Shown: one piece after another, positions 1 through 11,454 of the stretch
Numbering within the stretch: the stretch's first letter is position 1
Layout: each line of letters begins with the position of its first letter
Assembly: GCA_036417435.1 (NCBI GenBank)
Contig: CM070903.1
Span: 62,658,001 to 62,722,000 of the forward strand
Length of the DNA stretch: 64,000 nt
Source: Inia geoffrensis
Lineage: Eukaryota > Chordata > Mammalia > Artiodactyla > Iniidae
Direction of reading: 5' to 3'
The notes under the pieces: model-generated
Told to the model about the DNA's origin: nothing
The model's database searches: none
What the model saw: only the letters and a program-made list of their open reading frames with translations
Made by a program: the position numbers and the translations under genes

Positions 1-334
1 CCACACTCTTACATTTCAAACATTTTTACATGTAAAGTCAAGCAGCTGAACTACAATCATGTTGCAGCAGTCTGACTAATATTTAAGTCTTTTAGTCTTC
101 CAGCTAATTTAGGAGATAATCCAAAAACCAGAGAAAGTATCATTACACTGTGGTATTTTGGGGGGGTATCCAGGCACCCTTAAAAGCATTGGCTTAAATA
201 TACCTTCCAATTTAAGTTGTTAGTGGAGTACTGAATGGGCTGAAAGTGTCCAGGGATCCCTATCTTTACACCACTGTAATCTAAGACCTGGGGGCTGCTG
301 TTTAATCAGTTGATCAACCGACTATTTATTTGAT
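1..334. other. unassigned sequence at left edge
   Basis: No repeat family or coding signal was recognised. The only visible peculiarity is a run of seven G near 160. It ends where an L2-like end begins. Confidence 0.4.
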
Positions 335-1356
335 CAGTTAATTCATAAAACATTTATTGAGTGCCTATTATGTGCTAAGGACTATACTAAGTGGTAAAGA
401 TATAGAGATAAATAATTATAAAAATTCACCATCTTAGTAAGCTTTCAATATATTAAGGCAGTTATAGTTTCAAAATATTGTGACAAATGTTATAATCATC
501 AGAGAAGTATATGTCTATATAAAAAAGTAAAGGTATATATAAAGGAGCTAACACTCCTCTCTACTTGCGGTAAGGAGGCACCAGAGTCAGGGGAAAAGAT
601 ATGGTGTCAAGGATTTTGTAAAAATTTATCAGTTGAAAACTGTTGAGGAGAGCAGAAATTATACAAGCTAAAGAAGGATGAAGCTATGTGATACCAATAG
701 TCCATAATATTTGTGCAGGGAGGGGACACTGGTGAGAAAGAGACAAATCAAGGAGGGCTTTGTCATCATGCTAAAGAGTTGGGACATTATTCTGTATATG
801 ATAGGGAAGTTTTAAAACCAGAGAGTGCTTTTATCAAGTTGTGTGTGTGCGTGTGTTTGTGTGTGTTTGGTGTGTATGTGTACAAGCCTGTTTGTGTGTG
901 TGTCTCAGAAACCTCTCAAATTTTGGAATGGTAGTAGTCAAGGGACTATGGTATGATTGCAGACAGGGAGACCAGTTAAGAAGTAATAGATGATACAATC
1001 ATAACCTATATCAGTGGTAGAGGGTTGGAGATGTGAGAAGATATTTCTGCGAATTGACATGGCAAGATGACTATGTGAATGTGGGGATGAGGAAAGGAAG
1101 GGGTTTTATGGCTTGAGTACTTGGGTGAAGAAGTTGTTGTTCACCAAAACAGGGAACTGGGGGGTTGGAGATGATGAGTTAGTTTTGAATGGGGTGAGTT
1201 TGAAATGTCTGTGGAATGTGTAGAGAAAGATGTCTGATAGATAGCTCTATATAGAAAGAGTAATACAGGCTGAAAATATAAATATGGGGCTTGTGGCTAG
1301 AGATGGAGTAGTAGGTCAGCTCTTCTACAGAGCATATTAAAAGACTGAATACAAAA
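335..1356 (-). repeat. L2 LINE relic, antisense
   Basis: The stretch starts with the reverse-complemented L2 3' end (a TTTATTGAGTGCCTATTATG-like start, then GTGCTAAGG). It continues with diverged L2 body sequence. Near 1170-1240, phrases equivalent to 'GAGTTAGTTTTGAATGGGGTGAGTTTGAAATG' in the L2 reverse-transcriptase C-terminal region can be recognised. It is interrupted by a TG microsatellite at 841-904 and by a hAT element at 1364. The short ORF at 713-934 is an artefact of the TG repeat. Divergence is high, so the edges are approximate. Confidence 0.6.
841..904. repeat. interrupted (TG)n microsatellite
   Basis: Alternating GT with interruptions (GC, TTT, GG, TACAAGCC) inside the L2 relic. 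Confidence 0.9.
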
Positions 1357-1363
1357 TTCTAGA

Positions 1364-1524
1364 CTGGTGTTTCTCAAGCTTTAGTGTGTGTACAAGTCAC
1401 CTGGAGATCTTATTAAAATACAAAATTTGATTCAGTAGCTTTGGAGTGGGCCTGATGTAATTTCTAAAAAGCTACTAGGTGATGCTTATTCTGCAGGTAT
1501 GAGACCACATTTTGAGTAGCAAGG
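1364..1524 (+). mobile_element. MER5A-like hAT-Charlie nonautonomous element
   Basis: It begins with CTGGTGTTTCTCA and ends with TTTGAGTAGCAAGG, matching the inverted ends of MER5A. Internally it carries the typical 'AAGTCACCTGGAGATCTTATTAAAA' style segment. The likely target duplication is TTCTAGA (1357-1363) against CTCTAGA (1525-1531), with one mismatch. It splits the L2 relic, so it is the younger of the two. Confidence 0.75.
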
Positions 1525-1531
1525 CTCTAGA

Positions 1532-1990
1532 AAACACTAGTGTTTAAAGACAGGCAGATGACAAGAAGTCCACACAAAGGACTGAGTAGAAGTCAAAGTT
1601 GTAGGAAGAGAATGGAGGAAAAGGGAGTGTTTTCTTAGTATCCAGTAGAAGACAAGGTTTCATGAAGAAGAAAATATTCAACAAAGTCAAAGGCTACTGT
1701 CAAGTACACTTAAGAATAGACTGGTAAATGCCAACTAAAATGGGTAACTTAAGGTAATTTTGAATTTGGACAGGACAGTTTTTGTATCATGAAGGGGAAG
1801 GGAACAGAGGCCATTAGTAGCAGAGAGCTATGTAAGTGGTAGGTGAGGAAATAAAGATAGAAGGTATGAACTAGTTTTTGTAAAAAACAAAACAAAAACT
1901 TGACTATTATGGGAAAGAGACCAATTGGGTGATAAATTAAGAGTAACAAAATGTTGAAAAAGTATCATCATTTTTAAGATATAAAAGACA
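1532..1990 (-). repeat. probable continuation of L2 relic
   Basis: Purine-rich sequence resumes the L2-like character after the hAT insertion (for example the AAGTCAAAGGCTACTGTCAAG segment near 1685, comparable to the L2 'AATGCTGC...GGTCAAG' region). It is too diverged for firm assignment. Confidence 0.35.
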
Positions 1991-1996
1991 TACAGT

Positions 1997-2456
1997 TGTG
2001 GTAAACCAAATAATGCCCCCCCAAAAGACATTCCTATCCTAATCCCCAGACCCATGAATATACCTTAGATGACAAAAGAAACTTTAAGTTATGATTAAAT
2101 TGAAGTTCTTGAGATGAAGAAATTATCCTGGATTATCCAGGTGGCCCAATTAATCACAAAGGTTAAAAGAAGGCAGTAGGGTCGGAGTCAGAGGAAGAGT
2201 TGTGACAATAGAGGTGGGAGTGATGCTAATGCTGGTTTTCAAGAATAGCCAAGGAATGTGGGCAGCGTCTAAAAGCTAGAAAAGGCAAGGAATGGGTTCT
2301 CCCTTTAGAGCCTCCAGAAGGAATAGGGCACTGTCAATACCTTGATTTTAGTGCAGTAAGACTTCTGAGGTCCAGAACTGTAAGCTAATAAATTTATGTC
2401 GTTTTAAGCCAACAACTTTGTGGTAATTTGTTACAGCAGCACTAGGAAACTAATAA
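1997..2456 (+). mobile_element. MLT1-like MaLR solo LTR
   Basis: It begins TGTGGTAAACCAAATAATGCCCCCCC and ends with GTTACAGCAGCACTAGGAAACTAATAAAA, the standard MLT1 right end. Recognisable internal landmarks are the GGAGTGATGCTAATGC block near 2217, AGCTAGAAAAGGCAAGGAATGG near 2275, CCTCCAGAAGGAATAGGGC near 2310 and CAGAACTGTAAGCTAATAAATTTATG near 2372. No internal retroviral sequence is attached. Confidence 0.85.
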
Positions 2457-2550
2457 AAGGACCCTTAATATACTAAAGAAAAGAACCAAAGGAGAATTGG
2501 GATGCATTATCTCAAACAAGAGAAGGGGAAGTAGAGATATAGCAAGATAT

Positions 2551-3290
2551 AGCTGTTACCTAACCTGGACTTGGGTCCACTGACCTGACACACACCAAAG
2601 CCAATCTGCTGACACCAGGTTGTGGAGAAAGAACGGATGGCATTTATTGCAGGGCCCCAAGCAAGATGAATGGGCAGCTCATGCTCAAAAGACCCAAACT
2701 CTTCAATTGCTTTCAGGGAAGGGCTTTTAAAGAAGGCAACATTAGGGATGTGGGCTGCAGGGTGCTTGATCACCTCATGGACATTCTTCTGATTGGTTGG
2801 TGGTGAGGTAACAGGATGATGTTTCGGGACTGAACATCATCATCCTGCTGGTCCCAAACAGCCTCAGGTCTACATGTTTGTGGTCAGCAGTTTCCATCTG
2901 GTGGGAGTCTGATTTCTGTACAACAACTTAGGAATATGCATCAGACATTGCTGTCTGTGTCCTTCAGGGAGGAACTAAATGTCCTGTGACTCTGCTATAT
3001 GGCTGATCTATTGTTTAAATTGTTACCATTTTCCTGGCACCACAGCTATTCTTTGTTATCACTTGTTCACATTTTCTTGATCATTAACTCTTGAGCCAGC
3101 CTTTTGAGACTCAGGGGAAGCCTGAAGCAAAGCCCTTCACTTCAAGAGATGGGGGACATGGGGGGGTGGTGAGGGGGAAACTCATGTATCTGAGAGGATC
3201 ACAAAGGGTCACGCTCGGTTTCAGTAACTACTCTGGAGGTCCAGTTTTCTCCAAGACTTTACATAAGGTGTGAAGCTATGGACAGAATAA
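2551..3290 (-). mobile_element. probable endogenous retroviral LTR remnant, antisense
   Basis: On the minus strand a TATA-like TTTAAAAG (about 2724-2733) is followed about 80 bases later by AATAAA (2643-2648). That spacing is typical of an LTR U3/R arrangement. The text around CCAGGTTGTGGAGAAAGAACGG to GGCCCCAAGCAAGATGAATG resembles an artiodactyl ERV LTR I have seen in this orientation, but I cannot name the family. No gag, pol or env is present and the boundaries are estimates. Confidence 0.45.
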
Positions 3291-3574
3291 CTATCCACCA
3301 CCTTCTCATGTACATTATGCCAAGAGCTTCTCCGAAAGTCTGCATCAGACCCTCTCTTGGCACTGTCCTGAACAGGTAACACCACTGCAGCTGTCCCGGG
3401 CTCAGTCACTTCTAGAGCTTCACAGATGCAACCCAGTTTTCTTGCATGTCCACTCATCTCTTGGTGAACAGTTGTCACGACCTTCCTCTATCCAGTGAAG
3501 AAGTGAGAGAGATTCACTTACGGTAAATTCTTTATGAACGAAAATATGAGGCCAGGAAGTTTAGACTATAACTG

Positions 3575-3745
3575 GAGAAGAATCTGGACTTTGATGATCA
3601 CAGACCTGGGTTCAAATTTCTATCCTTAGTAACTATCAACTTCAAAGAGTAACCTCTCTGAGCCGGTTCCCTTGTCTATAAAATGGGGGTCATGATGCCA
3701 CCTTCCTGAGGATAAGATGAGTGAGTATATGTAGCATATCCAGGC
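3575..3745 (+). repeat. MIR SINE relic
   Basis: The order is right for MIR: ACCTGGGTTCAAATTTC (B box), then CCTCTCTGAGCC, then CTTGTCTATAAAATGGGGGTCATGATG, then CCTGAGGATAAGATGAGTGAG. The 3' end is truncated near the CATATCCAGGCAC segment. Confidence 0.75.
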
Positions 3746-4130
3746 ACACTGGAGGAGTGCAGTGGTCTTGGCTCCCTTCCATGTTAAGTGCTTGACTAGG
3801 GTGTGACAGCTGCTTCACTGTAATTAAACACAGATACTGACTCCCCTAAATAATCTCCACACTAGGCTGAGCTCTTCCGGGTACATAAGAAATTGACCAG
3901 TGGGGGGACCCTGGGATTTCTTGGACTGGTTTCTCCTTTGAGGGTTTCTAGGCTGAAACCAAAATTGAGAGAGAATCTCAGCTCTTAGCCCTTTCTGTTT
4001 CTACCTCATCTTATACCCTATGCCTGAATGCAGTTTATTCCTCACCAGGTTCACCTTAATATATAGAGGGTCTCCTTGCAGCTCCCCCAGACCCTGCCAA
4101 GCCTCTACGCATTCCTTACTGGGGCTGCGT
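3746..4130. other. unassigned sequence
   Basis: No repeat or ORF of interest. It contains ordinary mixed-composition DNA leading into the candidate promoter region. Confidence 0.4.
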
Positions 4131-4141
4131 ATGCATCTCCT

Positions 4142-4290
4142 GGTTTCCATGGAGACGTTGCTGATGTCTCTGGCGGCTCCCAAGCAGGAGGGAAACCTGA
4201 GCGTTTGTATTTAAAGGAGGCAAAGTGGGGGGAAGGGGACGTAAAAGAAGAAGGGAGGAAACCTGAGTAGGGAAGATGGTGGAGGTGAGT
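4142..4290 (+). promoter_or_regulatory. candidate promoter and minimal first exon
   Basis: Three signals line up. (1) GTTTCCATGGAGAC at 4143-4156 is a near-palindrome like the X-box bound by RFX factors. (2) A TATTTAAAGG TATA-like sequence lies near 4208. (3) GGAAGATGGTGGAG is followed directly by GTGAGT at 4285-4290, i.e. an ATG at 4276 with three codons up to a consensus splice donor. An AP-1-type TGAGTCA follows at 4338-4344. Each can occur by chance, no downstream exon was identified, and this is an inference only. Confidence 0.2.
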
Positions 4291-4349
4291 ATGTGGGTGT
4301 TCATGGACTCCAATGGGAAAAAGAAAAATCCCGTTACTGAGTCACCTCA

Positions 4350-5104
4350 CGCTTGCAGAAGAAATCAAAGCGAAAGCAGCAGGGGGCAGAGGGGTGTTTA
4401 TTTCACGCATGAGAAATATCTTCTAAAGACTCATTCCTGATTTCAGGTTGTAAGGGACAGAATTACCCAGGCAACTGGGAATCCCCTGTCCTTGTCTGGG
4501 CTCTGGGCTGATAGTGCTGCTCAGTTTCATTTCCTTGAAGCAAGGGAGACTTCACTCTGCCTGGAGTCCCTGAGTCTTAAAGGTTCACTGCTGCTCTAGG
4601 AGGGGCCACACCATTATCTTTCACTCTCCACCCTTCCCCCTACAATGTTACTAAGTAAAAAGCTCTGGGCTCTGGATTACCTGCTATTTATTGGCTGAAT
4701 CCCTAGTGAAAGGTTGGGGGAGGTGGAAGAGTTGGCGGTTGGGCAGAATATATGCTAAGATTGAATTGCACAAGGGCTCAGATGATGTCATCTTGAATAA
4801 AGGTCTGACCTACTGAATGTTAAATGTGGCTGAGTGATAACCCTCAGAGGGGATCCATGGCAGAAACGTTTACGAAAGGACCATGCCGCTTCTTTAAAAT
4901 ATTAAGCAGGTGGCTCTTCTGATCTCTGGCTGCAACTCCCAGAGCGCTGGTGGAATCTCAGCTTTCTGCTATAATCACTTAAACATTACTTGCTGCTCTA
5001 GATAACTGTGGGTCACGTGGAGTTTGCACCAAAAAAGGGAGTGTTTGCAAAAAGAAAAAGCCATTATAAGCCAACAGAGTGCCTGCCAGTCTTACAAAGA
5101 GAAA
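4350..5104. other. unassigned sequence
   Basis: Unique-looking DNA without a recognisable repeat. Short ORFs here have no coding character that I can see. Confidence 0.4.
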
Positions 5105-5300
5105 GCAATTCAATTTAATAAACACTTTCTGAGGTCTACTATGAGCCCAGTGGGTGCAGAGTGAGTGAGATATGCCCTTCAAGGGGCATACAGTCTGACT
5201 GGGGTGACAGATACACTTACAAATGTCCAATAGTGCCAGGCAGCAGGTAATCAATACCATGGGAAGTCTAGGGAAGGTGAAATTAATTATAATAAGGAAA
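5105..5300 (-). repeat. L2 3' end relic, antisense
   Basis: TTTAATAAACACTTTCTGAGG, then CATACAGTCTGACTGG and a GACAGATACAC-type segment, follow the order of the reverse-complemented L2 3' region. Confidence 0.55.
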
Positions 5301-6784
5301 GAAAAGAGCAATTTATATTAAATGCCTCTGAGGTCTAGCCTTTTATATACACAGAAGAGAGAAATACAGGGAAAACTTCTGTAGGGATAGAATAGAAAAA
5401 GAAGTTTTACAAATTGCCTGATATAAAATGCCAAGTCTGCAAAATTGTCAAGTGACATAGTGGGCTAATTTTCCACATTTTTCTCTGCTCTGATGACTTA
5501 TTATTTCTATTGCTGAGATTTATAAGGGACTTTTTGTTGGTCCTAGCTTAGCCTCTATTTCATTTTTATCATTCACTAAACCACAATATTTTGGTATCAG
5601 AGGTTCAAAAGGTTTAATGGTTTAAGTTTAAAATAGACCCAGAGGCTAGAACTGTGAGAAAGAAAGCTTTAGTATACGTATGGGTTCAGGCTGAGTAAGA
5701 ACTATATGAATATGAAGGGCATTAAGAAACTTGTTTAGTTGAGATTGGACTGAAATAAAGGAGGAATTTGTGCCAGTTGGAGCTCCTTCTCAGAGTCATG
5801 GTATGTAGGAATGAAGAGATGAGTAATAACATCACAAATGCTGGAGAAATTTTTGAAATTATGGTCTGAGTTTAGTGCATATTGTTCAATCATGAGCCTT
5901 CTAGTTTTCATCCTAAAATTAGGAAAAATTCAGATACATTAAAGGACAAGGAAGCCGAAAGCTGTGATTTTTCGCTGTAAGCCTTTGGATGGAAGATATC
6001 AGAAGTTAATGGGATTAAAGGAGGCTGGTTATTTCTTAGAAAGAAGAGAAAAAGAAAGCCATATGTGCTCAAACTAGTCATAGTTTGTGTCGTTGAGATA
6101 TTGGTTGCTAAGGGTTTGTTTTCTAGGTCCTACTCTCAGTTGATTAAGGAGCATACCTATAATAAAAACATCTCTCCAGAGCTCTGGCATGTAGCAGAAT
6201 GTTAGCAATTTTTAGATTAAAAAAAAGTAAAAGAACAGAATGGCAAGAATCTACTTGTTTTTACTCTTTTTATTTTTTCATTCTCAGTTACATGGTTTAC
6301 CACAGAATCTTTGGACTCCTAGTTTACTTCCTTTAAGGCCACTCTGCCAAGCTTCTGTGTAATTGATAAAACCCTCTGCCTTCTTCACTTCAAATAAACA
6401 CCCACAGGCACATGGATGCCTCATTCATCTTAACATAGTGGAATGCACTTATACGGACATTTTGGTGGTGGTGGAATGTGGCCTGACAGTTCCTAGAAAG
6501 GAGTTTGGTAATTTAAGGAGGGCCCACTTGATGCCACTGAGAGCTGGAAGCAGAGGTATTGGAGACAAAATAATAATCATAAAGGAAAACATGAGTCGTA
6601 AATAATAAAAAGATGAGGAGGGGAAAAGGTGGAGAAAGAAGAGATTAAAGGAAAAAGCTAAGTAGAATGGGGTGTCTTAAGCATTTAATGAATAGGTTAG
6701 GATATGAATAATGAATGAGTGAATTTTCCAATTTACTCTCATCTTGAGTTAAAGATGGAAATTTCAGAGCTAGAAAGGATCTGG
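5301..6784. other. unassigned AT-rich sequence
   Basis: Purine-rich, AT-rich DNA. I see no family-level match. The ORF at 6363-6605 (80 codons) has no recognisable domain. Confidence 0.4.
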
Positions 6785-6945
6785 TGATCATTCAGTCTAC
6801 TTGTCCATTTCACAGATGAGGAAGTAAGAGTCAAGAGGAGATGAATGACTTATCTAATATCAGAATTGATCAGACATGAAGCCAACATTAGCACCCGGGT
6901 TTCCTGATGCCTGGTCCAGTGTTAGTTCTGCTATATCATTTCCCA
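6785..6945 (-). repeat. MIR/MIR3 relic, antisense
   Basis: CCATTTCACAGATGAGGAAGTAAGAG, then a CTTATCTAATATCAGA segment and AGCACCCGGGTTTCCTGATGCC, correspond to the reverse-complemented MIR core. Confidence 0.6.
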
Positions 6946-7093
6946 CACTTACAAAGGCTAACAACTGAATCCAAAGTTCCTTTGAAATTTAAATACTTTC
7001 CCATTTTTCCTTTAACTGCTAACAACATTTTTACATTTATTATGTTGCTTTATAGGTTACCCAACTCTTATGTGTGGAGTACTGAGGTAAGTT

Positions 7094-7349
7094 AAAGATA
7101 GACCATATTGGGCTTCCCTGGTGGCGCAGTGGTTGAGAGTCCACCTGCTGATGCAGGGGACGCGGGTTCGTGCCCCAGTCCGGGAAGATCCCACATGCCG
7201 CGGAGCGGCTGTGCCTGTGAGCCATGGCCGCTGAGCCTGCGCGTCTGGAGCCTGTGCTCTGCACAGGAGAGGCCACAACAGTGAGAGGCCCGCGTAATTC
7301 AAAACAAAAACAAAATAAACAAAACAACAAAAAAAGATAGACCATATTG
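7094..7349 (+). mobile_element. CHR-type tRNA-derived SINE, short form
   Basis: The tRNA-like head GGGCTTCCCTGGTGGCGCAG carries the A box, and the B box GGTTCGTGCC sits at 7165-7174. The body continues through GGAGCGGCTG and GAGCCATGGCCGCTGAGCC to an A-rich tail of AAAACAAAAAC type. A perfect 17-base target duplication (AAAGATAGACCATATTG) lies at 7094-7110 and 7333-7349, with the element at 7111-7332. The 105-109-codon antisense ORFs over it are by-products of the GC-rich head. Pol III promoter boxes look intact. Confidence 0.95.
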
Positions 7350-8009
7350 TTTCTACTCTTCCCCACCATATCACAAAACTAAGAACTCATTATGCTTTGA
7401 GAAAATGAAACATATAAAAGTAGAAGGATAGACAGCCTGACAGTAAGGACAAGCAAGAAAGAAGTAATGATGTGGATGGCAAAACAATATTTGCAGGTTG
7501 GTACTATGGATGACAGTGGTTAAATCTGCTGATGGTTCTAGATATTTATGATAGGGGAAGCACTACCTCAGTTGTTTCTGTAATGGTGATCCTTGGTATT
7601 TCAAGAAAGTTCTCTCTGAAGCTGAGAAATTTAGTTCCCAGAAAAAGACCTAGGACTGATGTTGGGCCAAAGGAGCACCTCCTCCCCACCAGGAACTGCA
7701 CTTTCCGAGGCGCAGCCATCCAAGGCAGGATGGTTTCAATCACTCCTGCCATCCAGTCACCGCTGACACTACTTGGCAGCCAGCCTGCCTCTAATGGAAT
7801 GTGTCCTGCAGCTGGGAATTAGGTCATCAGTAATTCACTTAATAGCATTTTATGAGCTGGGCTGTGACACAAGAGAGTGATCTGACCTTACCAGTGGGAG
7901 CTTTCCTTGATGTGAGAGGAAGAAGAGAAGAAAATATACCATCCTGAATAATCAGGCACTACATGCATTTCCAGAAAGTAATGGGTGAGGATAAGAAAAC
8001 TGGGTGTTT
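7350..8009. other. unassigned sequence
   Basis: No repeat recognised. The ORF at 7532-7822 (96 codons) is open on both strands but shows no known motif. Confidence 0.4.
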
Positions 8010-8019
8010 CCTCAGATTC

Positions 8020-8130
8020 CCTGTGTGATCAGGCCAGCTACATGATATTGGGCAAGTCACTTCTCACTTCTGGACCTCTAAGGTCTCATCCAACTCTAAC
8101 ACTGTATACTTCTGACTCTAGGGTACCCTT
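8020..8130 (+). repeat. MIR3-like relic
   Basis: CCCTGTGTGATCAGG, TTGGGCAAGTCACTTCTCAC, and CTCTAAGGTCTCATCCAACTC follow the MIR3 core and 3' region in order. Confidence 0.55.
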
Positions 8131-9004
8131 TATGGAAGTGAGAAAATGTAGGATTTGTCAGATCACCCCCATCCTTTCCTAATGGTGCTCCCTGGAAAGG
8201 AAGATGGGTGATCCAACTCTTCTACCTCTAGTCTCTTGGAAGAGAAAAGCCCTGATTTGTAGTTTGCTAGCTTCCATGGTATATTTACAACATGGCTGAT
8301 TTCAAGCCATTAATGATTTAATAACTGGCCAGCAAAAGTTCCAAAAATTGAACAGCTGGCTCCCTCGAGCTGGTATGAGCCACTCCAGCACACCACTGGT
8401 TCTCCCCCAGCTAGAAAGAGCTGCACCAATGAATAGACTCTCATGCACACACACACAGCTGGATTGTCTACACACCAAATATGTAGCATATATATCCTTG
8501 TTTGGGTTTTGGATGAGAAGATATTTACAACTTCTTTTCTTTTTTTAATTCTACTCCAGCTGCTGTTCAGAATTTATTTGAAGTCCTCTCAGAACTATGT
8601 CAAGAATTCTCATTAGCAAAATGTTCCTACTCAACCTGTACTCATTCAGCTCTTCACATGAATTTCTATTTCTTCTGCCACATATTCAGGAAGACATTTG
8701 CCTTTTCTTTTATTTCCTTCTGACCTCTGGACCCCCACATCCCTCTTGTTGAAAAACCCAATATGTACCTAATGAATTGTTTAGAAGGTTCACTGCTGTA
8801 CAAGGCTCATAAGTTGAAAAAAATCACTAGAGACTTTTCTCCTTTCACTTGATGTGAGAGAAGCCCTTCTGCTGGGTCCTTGAACTTTAGTGTGCAAAAT
8901 CATCCAGGTGCAAGAAAGTTGTGATGATTGAGGCTGAAATCAGCATCTGGAATGGTGATGGATAAAAATATGAGTCAGTTCCCCTTAACCCCTTCAGCTG
9001 AATA
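8131..9004. other. unassigned sequence
   Basis: Nothing recognisable apart from a short CA run near 8448 and a T run near 8540. Confidence 0.4.
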
Positions 9005-9345
9005 GTGTGTATAGAAAATATTCAATTAGCAATTATCTACTGAGAATTTACTACATGTACTCAACAGTGCAAAGTATTGTGAAATATAAGAGAAAGTATA
9101 AGCTATGATACCAGCTTTCAAATTTATAATCTCGTTGAGGAGATAAGAGTAACATGAACAAATTAATGAAAATCAATTAAAATCATTTTATAATCAAGTG
9201 TTTGATGATGTGGCAGAAATTCTAAATGCAGCAGGGGCTACTCGAAGCAAGCATTATCCAAGAAAACTTAATGACTGGTAATGGGGCTTAAGCTGCCCTG
9301 ACATGAGGATAGTGTTTAGAGGTAATGTCAAGGTGTGAGACTAGC
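9005..9345 (-). repeat. L2 3' region relic, antisense
   Basis: ATCTACTGAGAATTTACTACATG starts the reverse-complemented L2 end. ATTTATAATCTCGTTGAGGAGATAAGAG and the later TGGGGCTTAAGCTGCCCTGA segment fit the next few hundred bases of L2. Confidence 0.5.
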
Positions 9346-9459
9346 TAGGCTGGGGGAATTGCACTTAAAAGGCTGGTGGCATAAGACAGGGAGGGGTAGA
9401 AACAGGACGTGGTGGAAAAAGGAGAAAAAAGTGAAATCCTTGGCCTAAAACTGGGTCCT

Positions 9460-9975
9460 TGTGTGGGTGTATGTTGGGAACAGAGCGGCAAGAGATAATA
9501 TACAAATGGAAAATGTCCAGATCACATATGATAATACAATTCTGATCTACACCCTCTGCAGCTACCAGTACAGGAAGCCAAACCGCAATCTCTGTAGCAA
9601 CCAGTCCAGAAAGTTTGGGACTTACCAATGACTGTCAACTTCCCTAATTTTTGTCCCCCCCACCTCCAGCTTACAGTTTAGGACCAATGAGAGAGAAAGT
9701 CAAATATGCTTCCCAGAACAATCACACAGGATGCCCTGCTTCTAGTTAGTCTGCCTCTAGCCTCCCTGTGCCAACAGCCTTCAATCAGAGCACACCTCAA
9801 TTCTTTCATTTTTTTCCCTATAAAACTTTCCCACTACCCTGCCTGCCCTGAGTCTCTACCAAACTTAAGTGATGGTGGCTGAATCCCTTGCATGTAGTAC
9901 ACACTGAATAAAAGCCTGTTTGTTCTCATTTGGGTGGTCTTTATTTCCACAGTGGAAGAGGAGCACACCTGTAAT
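9460..9975 (+). mobile_element. endogenous retroviral LTR remnant
   Basis: TATAAAA at 9819-9825 and AATAAA at 9907-9912 are 82 bases apart and are followed by AGCCTGTTTGTTCTC. This is the layout of a class I (gamma-type) LTR with U3 TATA, short R and U5. Upstream is C/A-rich U3-like text. The start is uncertain because I could not identify the TG end. No viral coding sequence adjoins it. Confidence 0.55.
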
Positions 9976-11359
9976 AGTTCTGTCTCTTATTGTTACATAA
10001 GTATACACACATGTTCTCCTTCCCTTTCCTCTCCCTACCACCCTTCCTGTTTACCTCTTGATATCTATACTTAAATAGGCTTTCTTACAAAAATCTTAGA
10101 ATGCATATAATAAAGACAGACATCAAGAGAATTATTGCCTCCATTTCAGAGGTGAATAGAATGAGGTGATCAGGGTTGTCTCTGTTGAGGGCATTCATTT
10201 ATTTCCTTTGGATCTAAAGTGAGGGGTAAATGCCTCAGTCCTATCCTTTTGACTCTGGCTTACCTTTTTCCCAACAAAAGACCCTTTTGTTATTATTCTT
10301 TTAATAATAGCTCCATGTAAAAGGTTTAGTCTAACAATAATTAACTTTTTTTCTAGTATATTTTAATTTAGAACATCTAAAATGGTTAATCTAAGGTTTC
10401 TGATCAACACAAGATAACAAGCATTGCTCTTATGCTAGATGATATATTTCCAGTCGAATCAATGAACGTAAGTGTTTTAAATAGTCAATGCAACATGGTC
10501 CTTGATAAATATATAGGTTCTATTAGGGCTTCCTGAAATTCTGAAAATAGCTAATTATCCCCCATCTGTTCATGATTTTGAGGAATTGTTGTGATTCTGG
10601 GAATCCCAAGTTGGGAGCAGCTCCTTAGATGTTATAATAATTATGTTGTGATAACTTTACTAATTCCTGGAAGCCCAGTCTGTTGCAGCATATTCCACAA
10701 CTCTAAGGCAAATTACCTTTGGGTTTTACAGATAGAATTTGATCATTTTGGATATTTAAAGGAATTTGATACTCCTACCTAACATACATGGATGGCCTGG
10801 AAGTTGACAGGCCAGCTAACAATGAATTTTCCTGATGTAATACCCTCTTCTTCTCTACCATCTAAACAAGGAGCTAGAAGCAATGAGGTGAGCGGGAAGG
10901 TGTAGCTTGACTATACTAAAGCACCCCATAATTTTGCTCTCCATTTAAAACCTTGGGTCTGAATCTCAGGTTTGAGGACTTAGACACAGTTTTTCAGCTC
11001 TTCCTTGGACAGTTATGCTTTGGTACATTTCATTACATCCCCTGTTTTATGTTCTTACCTTGCCCTGAGTGTTTCCTTCATTGCATCTACTCCCAACACC
11101 CTAATGACACCAGCAAGAGGTCTTTATTGTCAGTCTTAGGAAGGGGGGGTTTACTTTAGATAATGTCTGTTGTTTTTTTTTGTTTTTTCAGCTTGGATAT
11201 TTTTCCAGTATTTATGATGAATCAATTGGTTTCCTGGAATTGTGCTATAGAATCATGATTAAATAAATAACCCAGGTGGTGCCACCCCTGTCTATGTGAG
11301 GAGCAGTTTGACTTCAAATCAGAATCTGTTGTTAAGAGATTTGCCCTTGTTATTCTTAC
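9976..11359. other. unassigned AT-rich sequence
   Basis: No recognised repeat or gene between the LTR and the nested LINE region. Confidence 0.4.
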
Positions 11360-11407
11360 TTTTTTTTCCTTTCTTCCAAATTGAAGTATAGTTGATAGAC
11401 AATATTA
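11360..11407 (-). mobile_element. older L1 3' end, left fragment of host copy
   Basis: AAATTGAAGTATAGTTGATAG then ACAATATTA is the reverse-complemented 3' end of an L1MA-like LINE, with its poly(A) remnant as a T-rich stretch on the left. The match resumes at 18275 with TATTAGTTTCAAGTG, so the two pieces were once continuous (ACAATAT-TA-TATTAG). Confidence 0.8.
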
Positions 11408-11433
11408 TTGGGTTGGTCAGAAGGTTCATTCGG
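11408..11433. mobile_element. mariner element, left terminal fragment
   Basis: TTGGGTTGGTCAGAAGGTTC is a mariner terminal inverted repeat of the cetartiodactyl type, preceded by the TA target (11406-11407). Its partner lies at 18191-18272. The two are separated by the inserted L1. Confidence 0.85.
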
Positions 11434-11454
11434 TTTTTTTTTTTTTTTTTTTTT

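Noticed and set aside
713..934. 73-codon ORF rich in VCVC
   Set aside because: A translation of a TG microsatellite.
7040..7374. Antisense ORFs of 105-109 codons
   Set aside because: They run through the GC-rich head of a CHR SINE. The same phrases recur in the antisense frames of the other short copies (25274-25669, 54710-54916), so they are repeat by-products.
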